A stretch of 64,000 nt of DNA from Anaeroplasma bactoclasticum (GTDB lineage Bacteria > Bacillota_I > Bacilli_A > Acholeplasmatales > Anaeroplasmataceae): positions 124,001 through 188,000 of the forward strand of contig NZ_QXEV01000002.1 of assembly GCF_003550015.1 (NCBI RefSeq), read 5' to 3'. The position numbers and the translations under genes were made by a program. This document shows, in pieces, positions 33,421 through 42,372 of this stretch (within the stretch, counting starts at the first letter, position 1; each line of letters starts with the position of its first letter). Under the pieces are notes generated by a model. It had not been told where the DNA came from. It worked only from the letters and a program-made list of their open reading frames with translations, and did no database searches.

Positions 33421-34239
33421 TTATTTTATGTTTCTTTTTAGGATTTCTTCATACTTTGTAGAATAATCATGGTCTGGATCATCAAGTGTAATATCAATTG
33501 CATCCATGACGAAGTCTGTTGCAAAATCTAGGTTTTCCTTAATTGGCTTACCATTTAATATTCCTGCAACAACTAAGGAGGAGAATATATCTCCTGTGCC
33601 ATGATAGCTTTTATCGATGAGCTCCTTCATGATTGTTGTTTTAGTAATTCCATCATAAGAAATCACTCCAAGAGAATCATAATCGTCAGCAACACTTGTT
33701 AAAATAATGTTTTTAGCTCCAAGCTGATATAAATCAGCTAATAGACGATTGATATAATCATCATCTTGTACCTCTTCATAGGTGTTTCCAGTTAAAAAGC
33801 AAGCTTCAGATATATTTGGTAATATATAATCCGCAACGCTTACTAAATCCTTCATACCAATAATGGTGAATTCATCAAAGCCTGTATAAAGCTTTCCATG
33901 GTCTGCCATTGCAGGGTCTACAATGAATAATCCATCTTCCTTTAACAATTTTTCTTTAGCATCTAATATGATATTGAATTGCTTAGGGTTTCCAATATAG
34001 CCTGTATAGATAGCATCAAATTTAATACCCTCATGCCACCAGTGGTCAATGATTTTTGGCATTTCATCTGTTAAATCTAGGAATGTAAAATCCTTAAATC
34101 CACCTGTGTGGGTAGATAGTATTGCAGATGGAAGAATTGCTGTTTCAATTCCAAATCTAGCTAAAATTGGTAATGCAACTGTAGTAGAACAATTTCCATA
34201 ACAGGAAATATCTTGAATCGTTAATATTTTTTTGCTCAT
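33421..34239 (-). CDS. pdxY: Pyridoxal/pyridoxamine kinase
   Basis: This 272-residue ribokinase-fold enzyme phosphorylates B6 vitamers to make pyridoxal phosphate. TIQDISCYGNCSTTVALPIL at the N-terminus, STHTGGF near 45, YTGYIGN near 80, VDPAMADHG near 109 and the active-site YHGTGDIFSS near 225 match the Firmicutes pyridoxamine kinase class. The ATG at 34239 lies 5 bases after AGGAGG; a GTG at 34245 overlaps that site and is rejected. The window also holds YggS, the PLP reservoir protein, which suggests reliance on B6 salvage. The symbol is by similarity. Confidence 0.88.
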   Translation of the reverse strand: MSKKILTIQDISCYGNCSTTVALPILARFGIETAILPSAILSTHTGGFKDFTFLDLTDEMPKIIDHWWHEGIKFDAIYTGYIGNPKQFNIILDAKEKLLKEDGLFIVDPAMADHGKLYTGFDEFTIIGMKDLVSVADYILPNISEACFLTGNTYEEVQDDDYINRLLADLYQLGAKNIILTSVADDYDSLGVISYDGITKTTIMKELIDKSYHGTGDIFSSLVVAGILNGKPIKENLDFATDFVMDAIDITLDDPDHDYSTKYEEILKRNIK

Positions 34240-34319
34240 AGGCACCTCCTTAAATATTATTATATATGAATAAAAATAATTTAAAAATAACCAAAAGTAT
34301 ATAAATAGAAAGAACCAGA

Positions 34320-35525
34320 TTATTCTTTTGCAATTTCAATTAAAATATGGCATACATTTTCCATTTCCTCTAAGCATGCACATTCATATGGGCCATGGCA
34401 ATTATATCCACCTGTACCTAAATTTGGAGTATTTAATCCTCTTTTTGTTAAATTCGCTCCATCTGTTCCTCCTCTTATTGGAGTAGAAGATGGAACAAAG
34501 CCTGCCCTTTTAATTGCTTCATAGGCTCTATTTAAGCATCTAGGGTCTTCCATAATTTTTTCTGCCATATTGGAATAAGAATCAGTAATTGTAACTAAAC
34601 AAGTATTATTTCCATATTTCTTATTGATGAAATCCATTGCATTATAAAAATCATTCTTTTGACGATTAAGAATATCTTTATTATGATTTCTTAGGATGTA
34701 TACTAGGCTTGCACTTCCAACCTCACCTTCCATAGAGCATAGGTGATTAAAGCCGTCATAGCCATCTGTAAATTCAGGGCGTTCATTTATTGGTAATAGC
34801 TGATTGAATTCCATAGCGATCAATGCTGCATTTTTCATCTGTCCTTTGGCAGAGCCTGGATGAATATCTAGTCCCTTAAATGTAACTTTAGCAGAAGAAG
34901 CATTAAAGCATTCATATTCTACATCCTTATAATCTCCACCATCTACAGTGTAGGCAAAATCACAGCCGAAGCCTTCAATATCAAATGCGCTAATACCTCC
35001 ACCAATTTCTTCATCTGGTGTAAATGCTACATGAATATTCACATGAGGAATGCTTGGGTTATTTACGAAATAATAAAGCATAGTCATAATGTTTGCAACA
35101 CCAGCCTTATCATCTGCTCCAAGTACTGTAGTTCCATCGGTTGTAATTAATGTTTTTCCTTTTAAGTTTTTTAAGAATGGAAATTGAATAGGGTTAAGCT
35201 CTATTCCTTTTAGCTTAACTGTATTACCATCATAATTTTCTATTACATTAGGTTTAACATTAGTACCTGAAAATCCAGGTATTGTATCCATATGGGCTAT
35301 AAAGCCAATATGAAGATTAGAATTGCAGTTACTTTTAAGCAAAGCAGTTACAAAGCAGTTATCGGTTAGTTTAATATCCAGAAGTCCTAATTCCTTTAAA
35401 TCATTAACTAAAACCTTAGCTAAATCAAATTGCTTCTTTGTAGATGGAATAGTATCTTGATCTTCCATAGACATCGTATCAATTTTTACATATTTTATAA
35501 AATAATCTAATAATTTCTTTTTCAT
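34320..35525 (-). CDS. pepT: Peptidase T (tripeptide aminopeptidase)
   Basis: This 401-residue M20B zinc aminopeptidase removes the N-terminal residue of tripeptides. Metal-site motifs are in order: GFIAHMDTIPGF (His near 80), TTVLGADDKAGVANIM (bridging Asp near 142), FTPDEEIGGG (catalytic Glu near 175), AYTVDGGDYKDVEYECFNA (Asp near 197) and NLGTGGYNCHGPYE (His near 379). It is cytosolic and lies 80 bases upstream of the pyridoxal kinase on the same strand, possibly cotranscribed. It works naturally downstream of peptide uptake in a fermentative organism. Confidence 0.95.
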   Translation of the reverse strand: MKKKLLDYFIKYVKIDTMSMEDQDTIPSTKKQFDLAKVLVNDLKELGLLDIKLTDNCFVTALLKSNCNSNLHIGFIAHMDTIPGFSGTNVKPNVIENYDGNTVKLKGIELNPIQFPFLKNLKGKTLITTDGTTVLGADDKAGVANIMTMLYYFVNNPSIPHVNIHVAFTPDEEIGGGISAFDIEGFGCDFAYTVDGGDYKDVEYECFNASSAKVTFKGLDIHPGSAKGQMKNAALIAMEFNQLLPINERPEFTDGYDGFNHLCSMEGEVGSASLVYILRNHNKDILNRQKNDFYNAMDFINKKYGNNTCLVTITDSYSNMAEKIMEDPRCLNRAYEAIKRAGFVPSSTPIRGGTDGANLTKRGLNTPNLGTGGYNCHGPYECACLEEMENVCHILIEIAKE

Positions 35526-35688
35526 TTTTCTAAACTCCTATGAGTTTATTATAGTAAAAATAAGGCATATCTTCAATTAGAGAAAGACTTATTCGTTTAA
35601 GATAATTCACAAAAAGAGAAAGTTTGTTATTTATCATATGAAAACAACCAAAATAATGTAAAATGTCTAAAAAAGTACGACAATAATC

Positions 35689-35717
35689 TTGTTATTTAAT
35701 AAGGTTTGATATATAAT
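35689..35717 (+). promoter_or_regulatory. Promoter of the cold-shock gene
   Basis: TTGTTA (35689-35694), a 17-bp spacer and TATAAT (35712-35717). The leader to the ATG is about 50 bases. Confidence 0.65.
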
Positions 35718-35772
35718 TAAATATAGAATTTATTTAAAATTCGATGGTTAGGTTTTGAAAGGAGTACTCTCT

Positions 35773-35976
35773 ATGAAGGGAAAAGTAAAATGGTTCAATG
35801 CTGAAAAAGGCTATGGATTCATTCTATCTGAGGAAGGTAAGGATGTATTTGTTCACTTCAGTGCAATTGAAGGCGAAGGCTACAAGACACTAGAAGAAGG
35901 ACAAGAAGTAGAATTTGATGCTGAAGTTGGCGAGAAGGGTCAATTAGCAAAGCACGTAGTAAAGGTTCAAGCATAA
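35773..35976 (+). CDS. cspA: Cold-shock protein (CspA family)
   Basis: This 67-residue single OB-fold RNA chaperone has RNP1 KGYGFI and RNP2 [24 protein letters not shown] at the start is the classical cold-shock signature. It keeps mRNA single-stranded and is probably abundant; codon use is biased accordingly. The ATG at 35773 follows AAAGGAG; an in-frame TTG at 35755 lies before that site and is rejected. It is a single-gene unit with its own promoter and terminator. Confidence 0.95.
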   Translation: MKGKVKWFNAEKGYGFILSEEGKDVFVHFSAIEGEGYKTLEEGQEVEFDAEVGEKGQLAKHVVKVQA

Positions 35977-35983
35977 AAAACCG

Positions 35984-36012
35984 AGGCTGGAATTGTTTCC
36001 AGCCTTTAATTT
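35984..36012 (+). terminator. Terminator after the cold-shock gene
   Basis: AGGCTGGAA, loop TTGT, TTCCAGCCT, then TTAATTTTG. Confidence 0.85.
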
Positions 36013-36027
36013 TGAAAGGACGTAATT

Positions 36028-36867
36028 ATGGTAGAGATATATACAAGTGGTGCATCATTTACAGATATTGTAAAGGAAGCATCTGTAATTAAAGGATTTA
36101 ATAGAGAATCCTATGCAATTAGATATATAGAAAAAGATAAGAGCTTATATGTTATTGCACCTTATGGTGGAATGATGAATTTTTCTGGTGATTTGGAATT
36201 GCTAGAGAATGCCATAAAGGCAGTATGGGATTTTAATTTAAAGCTTGGTGGAGTACATGGTACTTTAGAGGTTTGTAAAAGTGTATCCGATATATTTATA
36301 AATCTATTTGGTGGTAAGGCATCTTTTGTATCTAGTGATGATACTGGAAGTATTTATTCCTTTGAAGAGGGTAAATTAAAAAGAGCATTATTTGCGGGTG
36401 GTTGCTTTTGGTGTATTGCAGGGCCTTTTTATGACCAAGATGGTGTATTAAGAGTATTAAGTGGATATGCTGGAGGTAGTGAAATTAATCCAACATATAA
36501 AGAGGTAAAAGCACAGCTTACACATCATAGAGAATCTATATTAATAGAATATGATTCTACTAAAACAGATTATACAAGAATGGTAGATATCTATTTTGAA
36601 AATATTGATCCATTTGATGATGGAGGACAGTATATAGATAGAGGAGATTCTTATAGCCCTGCAGTATTTAATTCAGATAAGGAAGAAAAGAAGGCAGTTA
36701 TTGAATATAAGTATCATTTATCCTTAGAATGTGGAATGGAATGTAAGGTTCCTATACTTGATAATACTCCATTTTTCACGGCAGAAGAGGAACATCAAAA
36801 TTATGCGATTAAAAACCCTAAGGAATATGAAGAGGAATTAATTGCGTCAGGCAGAAAAAAAGTCTAA
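36028..36867 (+). CDS. msrA: Peptide methionine sulfoxide reductase A with an N-terminal extra domain
   Basis: The C-terminal part (about 118-279) is MsrA: AGGCFWCIAGPF with the catalytic cysteine, SGYAGG, and then NPTYKEVKAQLTHHRESILIEYD. FENIDPFDDGGQYIDRGDSYSPAVF is equally typical. It reduces oxidised methionine using thioredoxin. The first about 117 residues (VEIYTSGASFTDIVKEASV...) form an additional domain that I do not recognise and that is absent from ordinary MsrA of about 160-210 residues. The start at 36028 follows GAAAGGACG. Cysteines later in the sequence (LECGMEC) could act as resolving residues. Confidence 0.88.
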   Translation: MVEIYTSGASFTDIVKEASVIKGFNRESYAIRYIEKDKSLYVIAPYGGMMNFSGDLELLENAIKAVWDFNLKLGGVHGTLEVCKSVSDIFINLFGGKASFVSSDDTGSIYSFEEGKLKRALFAGGCFWCIAGPFYDQDGVLRVLSGYAGGSEINPTYKEVKAQLTHHRESILIEYDSTKTDYTRMVDIYFENIDPFDDGGQYIDRGDSYSPAVFNSDKEEKKAVIEYKYHLSLECGMECKVPILDNTPFFTAEEEHQNYAIKNPKEYEEELIASGRKKV

Positions 36868-36880
36868 AATTCACGAAAAT

Positions 36881-36906
36881 AGTTGGCAAAAAATGCCAAC
36901 TTTTTC
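36881..36906 (+). terminator. Terminator after the MsrA fusion
   Basis: AGTTGGCA, loop AAAAA, TGCCAACT, then TTTTC. Confidence 0.85.
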
Positions 36907-36967
36907 TTTATAATTTTCGATAACATTATACTTATGTATAAAATGGGATTTTTTTCCTTTGGTGGTA

Positions 36968-36996
36968 TTGAATAAATAACGAAATCGTTTTATAAT
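36968..36996 (+). promoter_or_regulatory. Promoter of PFOR with a palindrome in the spacer
   Basis: TTGAAT (36968-36973), a 17-bp spacer and TATAAT (36991-36996). The spacer contains AACGAAATCGTT (36978-36989), a palindrome with 5-bp arms, ideally placed as a repressor operator. Confidence 0.65.
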
Positions 36997-37034
36997 ATCC
37001 TATGGAAATTTATTAACTCATCAGGAGGAAAAAA

Positions 37035-40000
37035 ATGAGCAAACAAGTTAAAAGAATGGCAATTGATGGTAACTATGCTGCCGCATATTCATCTTATGCC
37101 TTCACTGAAGTAGCTGGTATTTATCCTATCACTCCGTCATCTCCAATGGCTGAGTATACAGATGAATGGGCTTCTCAGGGAAAGAAAAATTTATTCGGTA
37201 TGCCTGTTAAGGTTGTAGAAATGCAATCTGAAGGTGGAGCTGCTGGTACAGTACACGGTTCTTTACAGGCAGGTGCATTAACTACAACATATACTGCATC
37301 ACAGGGTCTTTTATTAAAGATTCCTAACATGTATAAGATTGCTGGTGAATGCTTACCAGGCGTTATTCATGTTTCTGCACGTACATTAGCTGCACAATCC
37401 TTAGCAATCTTTGGTGATCATATGGACGTTATGGCTTGCCGTCAGACAGGATTCGCATTATTATGTTCAAATTCCGTTCAGGAAGTTATGGATTTAGCAG
37501 GTGTTGCACACTTATCTGCAATTAAGTCTTCTATTCCATTCTTACATTTCTTTGATGGTTTCAGAACATCACATGAGGTTAACACAATCGAACCTATTGA
37601 TTACAAGGTATTCGATAAATTATTAGACAGAGAGGCTGTAGCTAAGTTCCGTGAGGAAGCTTTAAACCCAGGTCATCCAAAGACTCGTGGTACAGCACAA
37701 AACGACGATGTATACTTCCAGACTAGAGAGCTTCAGGCTCAGCAGTATGAGGGTGTATATCCAGTTGTTGAAAAGTATATGAAGGCTATTTCTAAGGCTA
37801 CTGGTCGTACATATAGACCATACCAGTACTATGGTGATCCTAAGGCAACTAGAGTAATCGTTGCTATGGGTTCTGTATGTCAGTGTGCTGAGGAAGTAAT
37901 TGACTTATTAACTAAGCAGGGTGAAAAGGTTGGTATCCTAGAGGTTCATCTATATCGTCCATTCGTTGTAGATAAGTTCTTAAAGGCTATCCCTGAAACT
38001 GCTAAGAAGATTGCAGTATTAGACCGTACAATTGAGCAGGGTGCTTTATATGAGCCACTTGCATTAGATGTACAGGCTGCATTCTATGGCAAGGCAAATG
38101 CTCCAAAGATCGTTGCTGGTCGTTATGGTTTATCTTCTAAAGATACAACTCCAGAACAGATCGTTGCAGTATTTGATAACTTAAAGGCAAGAAATCCAAA
38201 GGATCATTTCACTATTGGTATTAATGATGATATCAAGTACACAAGCTTACCTCTTGGCAAGCCAGTTGACGTTGCAGATCCTTCTACAACAGAATTATTA
38301 TTCTTTGGTTTAGGTTCTGATGGTACAGTAGGTGCTTGTAAGAACATCGCTAAGATTGTTGGTGACTATACTGATTTCTATTCTCAGTCTTATGCTGCAT
38401 ATGACTCTAAGAAGTCTGGTGGTTCTACAAGATTACATTTACGTTTCTCTAAGAAGCCAATTCGTTCTACATACCTAGTTAACCAGCCACATTTCGTATC
38501 TTGCTCACTAGATGCATATCTTGACAAGTTCGATATGATTGATGGTTTACGTGAGGGTGGTACATTCTTATTAAATACAGTTGTTGATAAGGACCACATT
38601 GCAGATCGTTTACCTAACAAGTATAAGAGATTATTAGCTGAGAAGCATGCTAAGTTCTATATCATTGCTGCAAATGCTGCAGCTAGAGAGTGCGGTTTCC
38701 GTGCTGGTCTAGGTGTTAACACAATTATGCAGTCAGCATTCTTCAAGCTAAATGAACAGATTATGGATTATGAAGAAGCTAAGGTTCATATGAAGGAATT
38801 TGCTACTAAGACTTACTTAAAGAAGGGTCAGGATGTAGTAGATCAGAACCATAAGGCTATCGACATGGGTGGTTCAAGATTAGTTGAGGTTGCAGTTGAT
38901 CCAGCTTGGGCTAACCTTTCTGATGATGTTAAGGTTGTTGATAATACACGTCCAGCATTCGTTCGTGAGATTGCTGATGTAATTAACTCTATTAAGGGTG
39001 ATTCCTTACCTCTATCTGCATTTGCTAAGTATGGTAAGGATTGTCATATGCCACAGGGTACTGCAGCATATGAAAAGCGTGGTGTAGCTACAGATGTTCC
39101 TGTTTGGGATGCTAAGCAGTGTATCCAGTGTAACCAGTGTGCATTCGTATGTCCACATGCATGTATCCGTCCATTCTTATTAGATGAGGCTGAAGCTAAG
39201 GCAGCTGAAGAACATGGTGTTCAGTTACTTGAAGCTACAGGATTCAAGGGCTATAAGTATACTCTTGCATTATCTACATTAGATTGTACAGGCTGCGGTG
39301 TCTGCTTAACAGTTTGTCCTGGTAAGCCAGTTAAGGCTGAAGATGGAACAGTTACAAAGGTTCCTGCATTAAAGCCTCATACAATGGCTGCTTCTCGTGA
39401 AGCTAAGGAAGAAGTAATCTATGATTGGACAGTTAAGAATGTAACATACAAGGGTGATGTTGCAGGTACAAATAACGCTAAGAACGTACAGTTCTCTAAG
39501 CCATTATTCGAGTTCTCTGGAGCTTGTGGTGGATGTGGTGAAACTCCATACGTTAAGGCTGTTGCTCAGTTATTCGGTGATCGTATGATGGTTGCTAACG
39601 CAACAGGTTGTACATCTATTTATTCTGGTTCTTATCCATCCAGCCCATATACAACTAATGCTGAGGGCCGTGGTCCAGCTTGGGCTAACTCATTATTCGA
39701 GGACAATGCTGAATTCGGTTTCGGTATGAGAATGGGTGTTGAAACATTAAGAGATCGTATCCAGACTGTTATGGCTTTAAATGAAGAAGCTATGCCTGCT
39801 GATGCTCAAGCATTATGCAAGGAATGGAGAGAAAATAGAGCTGATGGCGCTAAGACTAAGGAATTAGCTCCAAAGATCGTTGCTGCTATGGAAGCTATTG
39901 ATGCTCCATATGCTAAGGAAATCTTAAGCTTAAAGGATTACCTAGTTAAGGTATCTCAGTGGATCATCGGTGGTGATGGTTGGGCTTACGATATCGGTTA

Positions 40001-40625
40001 TGGTGGACTTGACCATGTTATCGCAAACAACGAAGATGTTAATATCTTAGTTGTAGATACAGAGGTTTACTCTAACACTGGTGGACAGGCTTCTAAGTCT
40101 AGCCGTACAGGTGCTATTGCTAAGTTCGCTGCTGCTGGTAAGCCAACATTCAAGAAGGATTTAGCATCTATCGCTATGTCTTATGGACATGTATATGTTG
40201 CTACAATTTCTCATGGTGCTAACCAGAACCAGGTAATTAAGGCATTAAAGGAAGCAGAAGCTTACCATGGACCATCTATCGTAATTGCTTATGCTCCATG
40301 TATTGCTCATAACATTAAGAAGGGTCTATTCATGTCTCAGATGGAAGCTAAGAAGGCTACAGAGTGTGGTTATTGGCCAACATTCCGTTTCAACCCTGAT
40401 CTAGTTAAGGAAGGCAAGAACCCAATGCAGTTAGATAATGTTAAGGAACCAAATAAGGATCTTTACATGCAGTTCTTAATGAACGAAGGTCGTTATGCTC
40501 AGTTAACTAAGGTTAACCCTGCAAGGGCTCAGGAGTTATTCGATCTTAACTTTGCAGATGCAGTTAAGCGTTATAACAACTACGTTTATCTTGCAGCAAA
40601 GGATTACTCTAACAAGGCTGAATAA
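37035..40625 (+). CDS. nifJ: Pyruvate:ferredoxin (flavodoxin) oxidoreductase
   Basis: This 1196-residue single-chain enzyme oxidises pyruvate to acetyl-CoA and CO2 with reduction of ferredoxin, the central step of anaerobic fermentation. It runs from the pyruvate-binding start (YPITPSSPMAEYTDEW, about 30-45) through two 4Fe-4S motifs (CIQCNQCAFVCPHAC near 695 and CTGCGVCLTVCPG near 755) and the proximal cluster cysteines (GACGGCGETPYV near 830). The thiamine diphosphate motif GGDGWAYDIGYGGLDHV lies near 980, with DTEVYSNTGGQASKS shortly after. Length is typical. Codon use is the most strongly biased in the window (AAG, CAG, GGT, CGT), marking very high expression. AGGAGG precedes the ATG. Confidence 0.97.
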   Translation: MSKQVKRMAIDGNYAAAYSSYAFTEVAGIYPITPSSPMAEYTDEWASQGKKNLFGMPVKVVEMQSEGGAAGTVHGSLQAGALTTTYTASQGLLLKIPNMYKIAGECLPGVIHVSARTLAAQSLAIFGDHMDVMACRQTGFALLCSNSVQEVMDLAGVAHLSAIKSSIPFLHFFDGFRTSHEVNTIEPIDYKVFDKLLDREAVAKFREEALNPGHPKTRGTAQNDDVYFQTRELQAQQYEGVYPVVEKYMKAISKATGRTYRPYQYYGDPKATRVIVAMGSVCQCAEEVIDLLTKQGEKVGILEVHLYRPFVVDKFLKAIPETAKKIAVLDRTIEQGALYEPLALDVQAAFYGKANAPKIVAGRYGLSSKDTTPEQIVAVFDNLKARNPKDHFTIGINDDIKYTSLPLGKPVDVADPSTTELLFFGLGSDGTVGACKNIAKIVGDYTDFYSQSYAAYDSKKSGGSTRLHLRFSKKPIRSTYLVNQPHFVSCSLDAYLDKFDMIDGLREGGTFLLNTVVDKDHIADRLPNKYKRLLAEKHAKFYIIAANAAARECGFRAGLGVNTIMQSAFFKLNEQIMDYEEAKVHMKEFATKTYLKKGQDVVDQNHKAIDMGGSRLVEVAVDPAWANLSDDVKVVDNTRPAFVREIADVINSIKGDSLPLSAFAKYGKDCHMPQGTAAYEKRGVATDVPVWDAKQCIQCNQCAFVCPHACIRPFLLDEAEAKAAEEHGVQLLEATGFKGYKYTLALSTLDCTGCGVCLTVCPGKPVKAEDGTVTKVPALKPHTMAASREAKEEVIYDWTVKNVTYKGDVAGTNNAKNVQFSKPLFEFSGACGGCGETPYVKAVAQLFGDRMMVANATGCTSIYSGSYPSSPYTTNAEGRGPAWANSLFEDNAEFGFGMRMGVETLRDRIQTVMALNEEAMPADAQALCKEWRENRADGAKTKELAPKIVAAMEAIDAPYAKEILSLKDYLVKVSQWIIGGDGWAYDIGYGGLDHVIANNEDVNILVVDTEVYSNTGGQASKSSRTGAIAKFAAAGKPTFKKDLASIAMSYGHVYVATISHGANQNQVIKALKEAEAYHGPSIVIAYAPCIAHNIKKGLFMSQMEAKKATECGYWPTFRFNPDLVKEGKNPMQLDNVKEPNKDLYMQFLMNEGRYAQLTKVNPARAQELFDLNFADAVKRYNNYVYLAAKDYSNKAE

Positions 40626-40632
40626 GAATTAT

Positions 40633-40658
40633 AAGCGGTGATTTTCACCGCTTTTTTT
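40633..40658 (+). terminator. Terminator after PFOR
   Basis: AAGCGGTGA, loop TTT, TCACCGCTT, then TTTTTTC. Confidence 0.9.
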
Positions 40659-40685
40659 CTTGCATTTTTCAATAATACATCGATA

Positions 40686-40729
40686 TTGACATAAATACCC
40701 TTGAAAAATTATGTCAACAGTGATAAATT
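40686..40729 (+). promoter_or_regulatory. Promoter and inverted-repeat operator before the MarR gene
   Basis: TTGACATAA (40686-40694) and TTATGTCAA (40709-40717) are perfect 9-bp arms with a 14-bp spacer. TTGAAA (40701-40706), a 17-bp spacer and TAAATT (40724-40729, with upstream TGA as extended -10) form the promoter that the right arm occupies. Autoregulation by the encoded MarR protein is likely. Confidence 0.65.
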
Positions 40730-40763
40730 TATTATAAATTTATAATTTAATTTGAGGTGGCAT

Positions 40764-41207
40764 ATGGCATACGAGAATACAATAGAAAATAGAAGAGAAA
40801 TCATTGAAATGATTAAAGACTTATCTAACTACTTTACAAATATTCGAGATGAATTATGTGAGCCCTATGGATTATCTAGTATTCAAGCAGTAATTATTCT
40901 AGATGTATATCATCATCCTGAGGCAAGAAGAGTTACAGATATTTGTAAAAGATTACATAAATCTACTAATACAATTTCTCCACTTATTAATCGTTTAGTT
41001 GAAAAAGGATATTTAAAGAAAAAGGTATCCAAAGAGGATGCTAGATCTACTCATGTATTTCTAACAGATAAAACAAAGGAAATGGCTAGCAATATTTTAG
41101 TAGATGTATCGGATTATACATGGCCATTCTTTGATTCTGTAAATGATGAAGAGTTTAATAAGGTTTATGAAGCATTAAAGCTATTACTTGAGGTTACAAG
41201 TGAATGA
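40764..41207 (+). CDS. MarR-family transcriptional regulator
   Basis: This 147-residue winged-helix regulator has the DNA-binding helix CKRLHKSTNTISPLINRLVEKGYL near residues 65-90 and the wing SKEDARSTHVFLTDK. The ligand is unknown; there is one cysteine near residue 32 (RDELCEPYG) but not in the OhrR position. The ATG at 40764 follows GAGGTGG; an in-frame TTG at 40752 overlaps that site and is rejected. The perfect inverted repeat at 40686-40717 over its promoter is its probable operator. It is coupled to the phosphodiesterase gene by an ATGA overlap. Confidence 0.88.
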   Translation: MAYENTIENRREIIEMIKDLSNYFTNIRDELCEPYGLSSIQAVIILDVYHHPEARRVTDICKRLHKSTNTISPLINRLVEKGYLKKKVSKEDARSTHVFLTDKTKEMASNILVDVSDYTWPFFDSVNDEEFNKVYEALKLLLEVTSE

Positions 41208-41734
41208 AATATTTAATTGTATCGGATATTCATGGGGCTTTTGATTCAGCAGAATTCATTATTAATGAATTTAATAAAGAAAAATGTGACTACATTTTAC
41301 TTTTAGGGGATGTTTTATATCACGGTCCTAGAAATGATTTACCAGCATTTTATAACCCTAAAAAGGTTATATCTATATTAAATCCATATAAGGATAAAAT
41401 TATTTGTGTAAAAGGAAACTGTGAGGCTGAGGTAGACCAAATGGTTTTAGATTTCAAAATTCTAGATTCCTTTGATGGAATAATAAATGATATCAAATGT
41501 CATCTAGAACATGGCCATCATCTAGATTTATATAAAGGGGATTCTAAGCTAGTATTATATGGTCATACCCATATTCCAGATAATAGTTATGATATAAGAG
41601 GCTTTCATTTAATTAATCCAGGTTCTATAACGATTCCTAAGAATAATTCGAAAAGAGGCTATGCAATATGGGATAACCATAAGATAACCTTATTATCCAT
41701 GGATAAAGAAATAGTAAGTGAATATATTTATTAA
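41204..41734 (+). CDS. yfcE: YfcE-type metallophosphodiesterase
   Basis: This 176-residue calcineurin-fold phosphoesterase has the two-metal motifs in order: SDIHGAFDSAE, LLLGDVLYHGP, VKGNCEAEVD, then LEHGHH and YGHTHIPD. YfcE proteins are small cytosolic phosphodiesterases active on model phosphodiesters; the physiological substrate is not settled. The ATG overlaps the MarR stop by 4 bases, so the two are translated together, and the regulator may control this enzyme. Confidence 0.92.
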   Translation: MKYLIVSDIHGAFDSAEFIINEFNKEKCDYILLLGDVLYHGPRNDLPAFYNPKKVISILNPYKDKIICVKGNCEAEVDQMVLDFKILDSFDGIINDIKCHLEHGHHLDLYKGDSKLVLYGHTHIPDNSYDIRGFHLINPGSITIPKNNSKRGYAIWDNHKITLLSMDKEIVSEYIY

Positions 41735-41762
41735 ATAGCGGATTTTTCCGCTATTTTTTAAT
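41734..41762 (+). terminator. Terminator after yfcE
   Basis: AATAGCGGA and TCCGCTATT around a TTTT loop, then TTTTAATTTTTT; the stem begins at the stop codon. Confidence 0.85.
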
Positions 41763-41805
41763 TTTTTAATTCTTTCTTCCTAGTATTTATATGAGGAGGA
41801 AGAAT

Positions 41806-42372
41806 ATGTATAAAAAGAAAGAAATCATTATTATCATAATTATTTTAATTACAACGATTGCACTGGCATTCTTGCCATCTTTAATTTCTAATTTAAATTC
41901 CAATATTGAAGAAGAAATTAAAGAAGATATAGCTATAACCACTACGAAGAATAAGAATACTATAGAAATTAAAATAGAAGGAGAAATAAAGGAGGATCAA
42001 ATAATTATAACTGTACCTTATGGTTCATCCTATGGATATATCCTATCTAAGGTAAGAGTATATTTTAATAGCTATAGTAATCCAGATAAGGATTTAGGGA
42101 AAAGATATTATGAGGATACGACGATCTTTATTGAATCCTTAGATAATGAGTGCTTCATAGAAGAGGAAATAGATTTAGATATAGGTAAAATAAAAATATC
42201 TACAGCATCAAAGGATGAGCTTATGATGCTATATGGTATAGGAGAAAAAAGAGCGGATAAGATAATGGAATATAGAAAGACAAATGAAATTGATTCATGG
42301 GATACTTTAAAAAAAATATTAGGAGTTTCAAATGAGGTTATTGAAGCTATTAAGGAAAAAGCCGTTTTGTAA
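41806..42372 (+). CDS. comEA: Competence protein ComEA (DNA receptor)
   Basis: This 188-residue membrane-anchored DNA-binding protein has an N-terminal signal anchor (EIIIIIIILITTIALAFLPSL), then a SLBB-like linker (about 60-125) with IITVPYGSSYGYILSKV. A C-terminal helix-hairpin-helix DNA-binding domain (about 130-185) has STASKDELMMLYGIGEKRADKI. It binds incoming DNA and passes it to ComEC. The ATG at 41806 follows AGGAGGA; the ATG at 41791 overlaps that site. The ComEC start lies inside its 3' end. Confidence 0.92.
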   Translation: MYKKKEIIIIIIILITTIALAFLPSLISNLNSNIEEEIKEDIAITTTKNKNTIEIKIEGEIKEDQIIITVPYGSSYGYILSKVRVYFNSYSNPDKDLGKRYYEDTTIFIESLDNECFIEEEIDLDIGKIKISTASKDELMMLYGIGEKRADKIMEYRKTNEIDSWDTLKKILGVSNEVIEAIKEKAVL

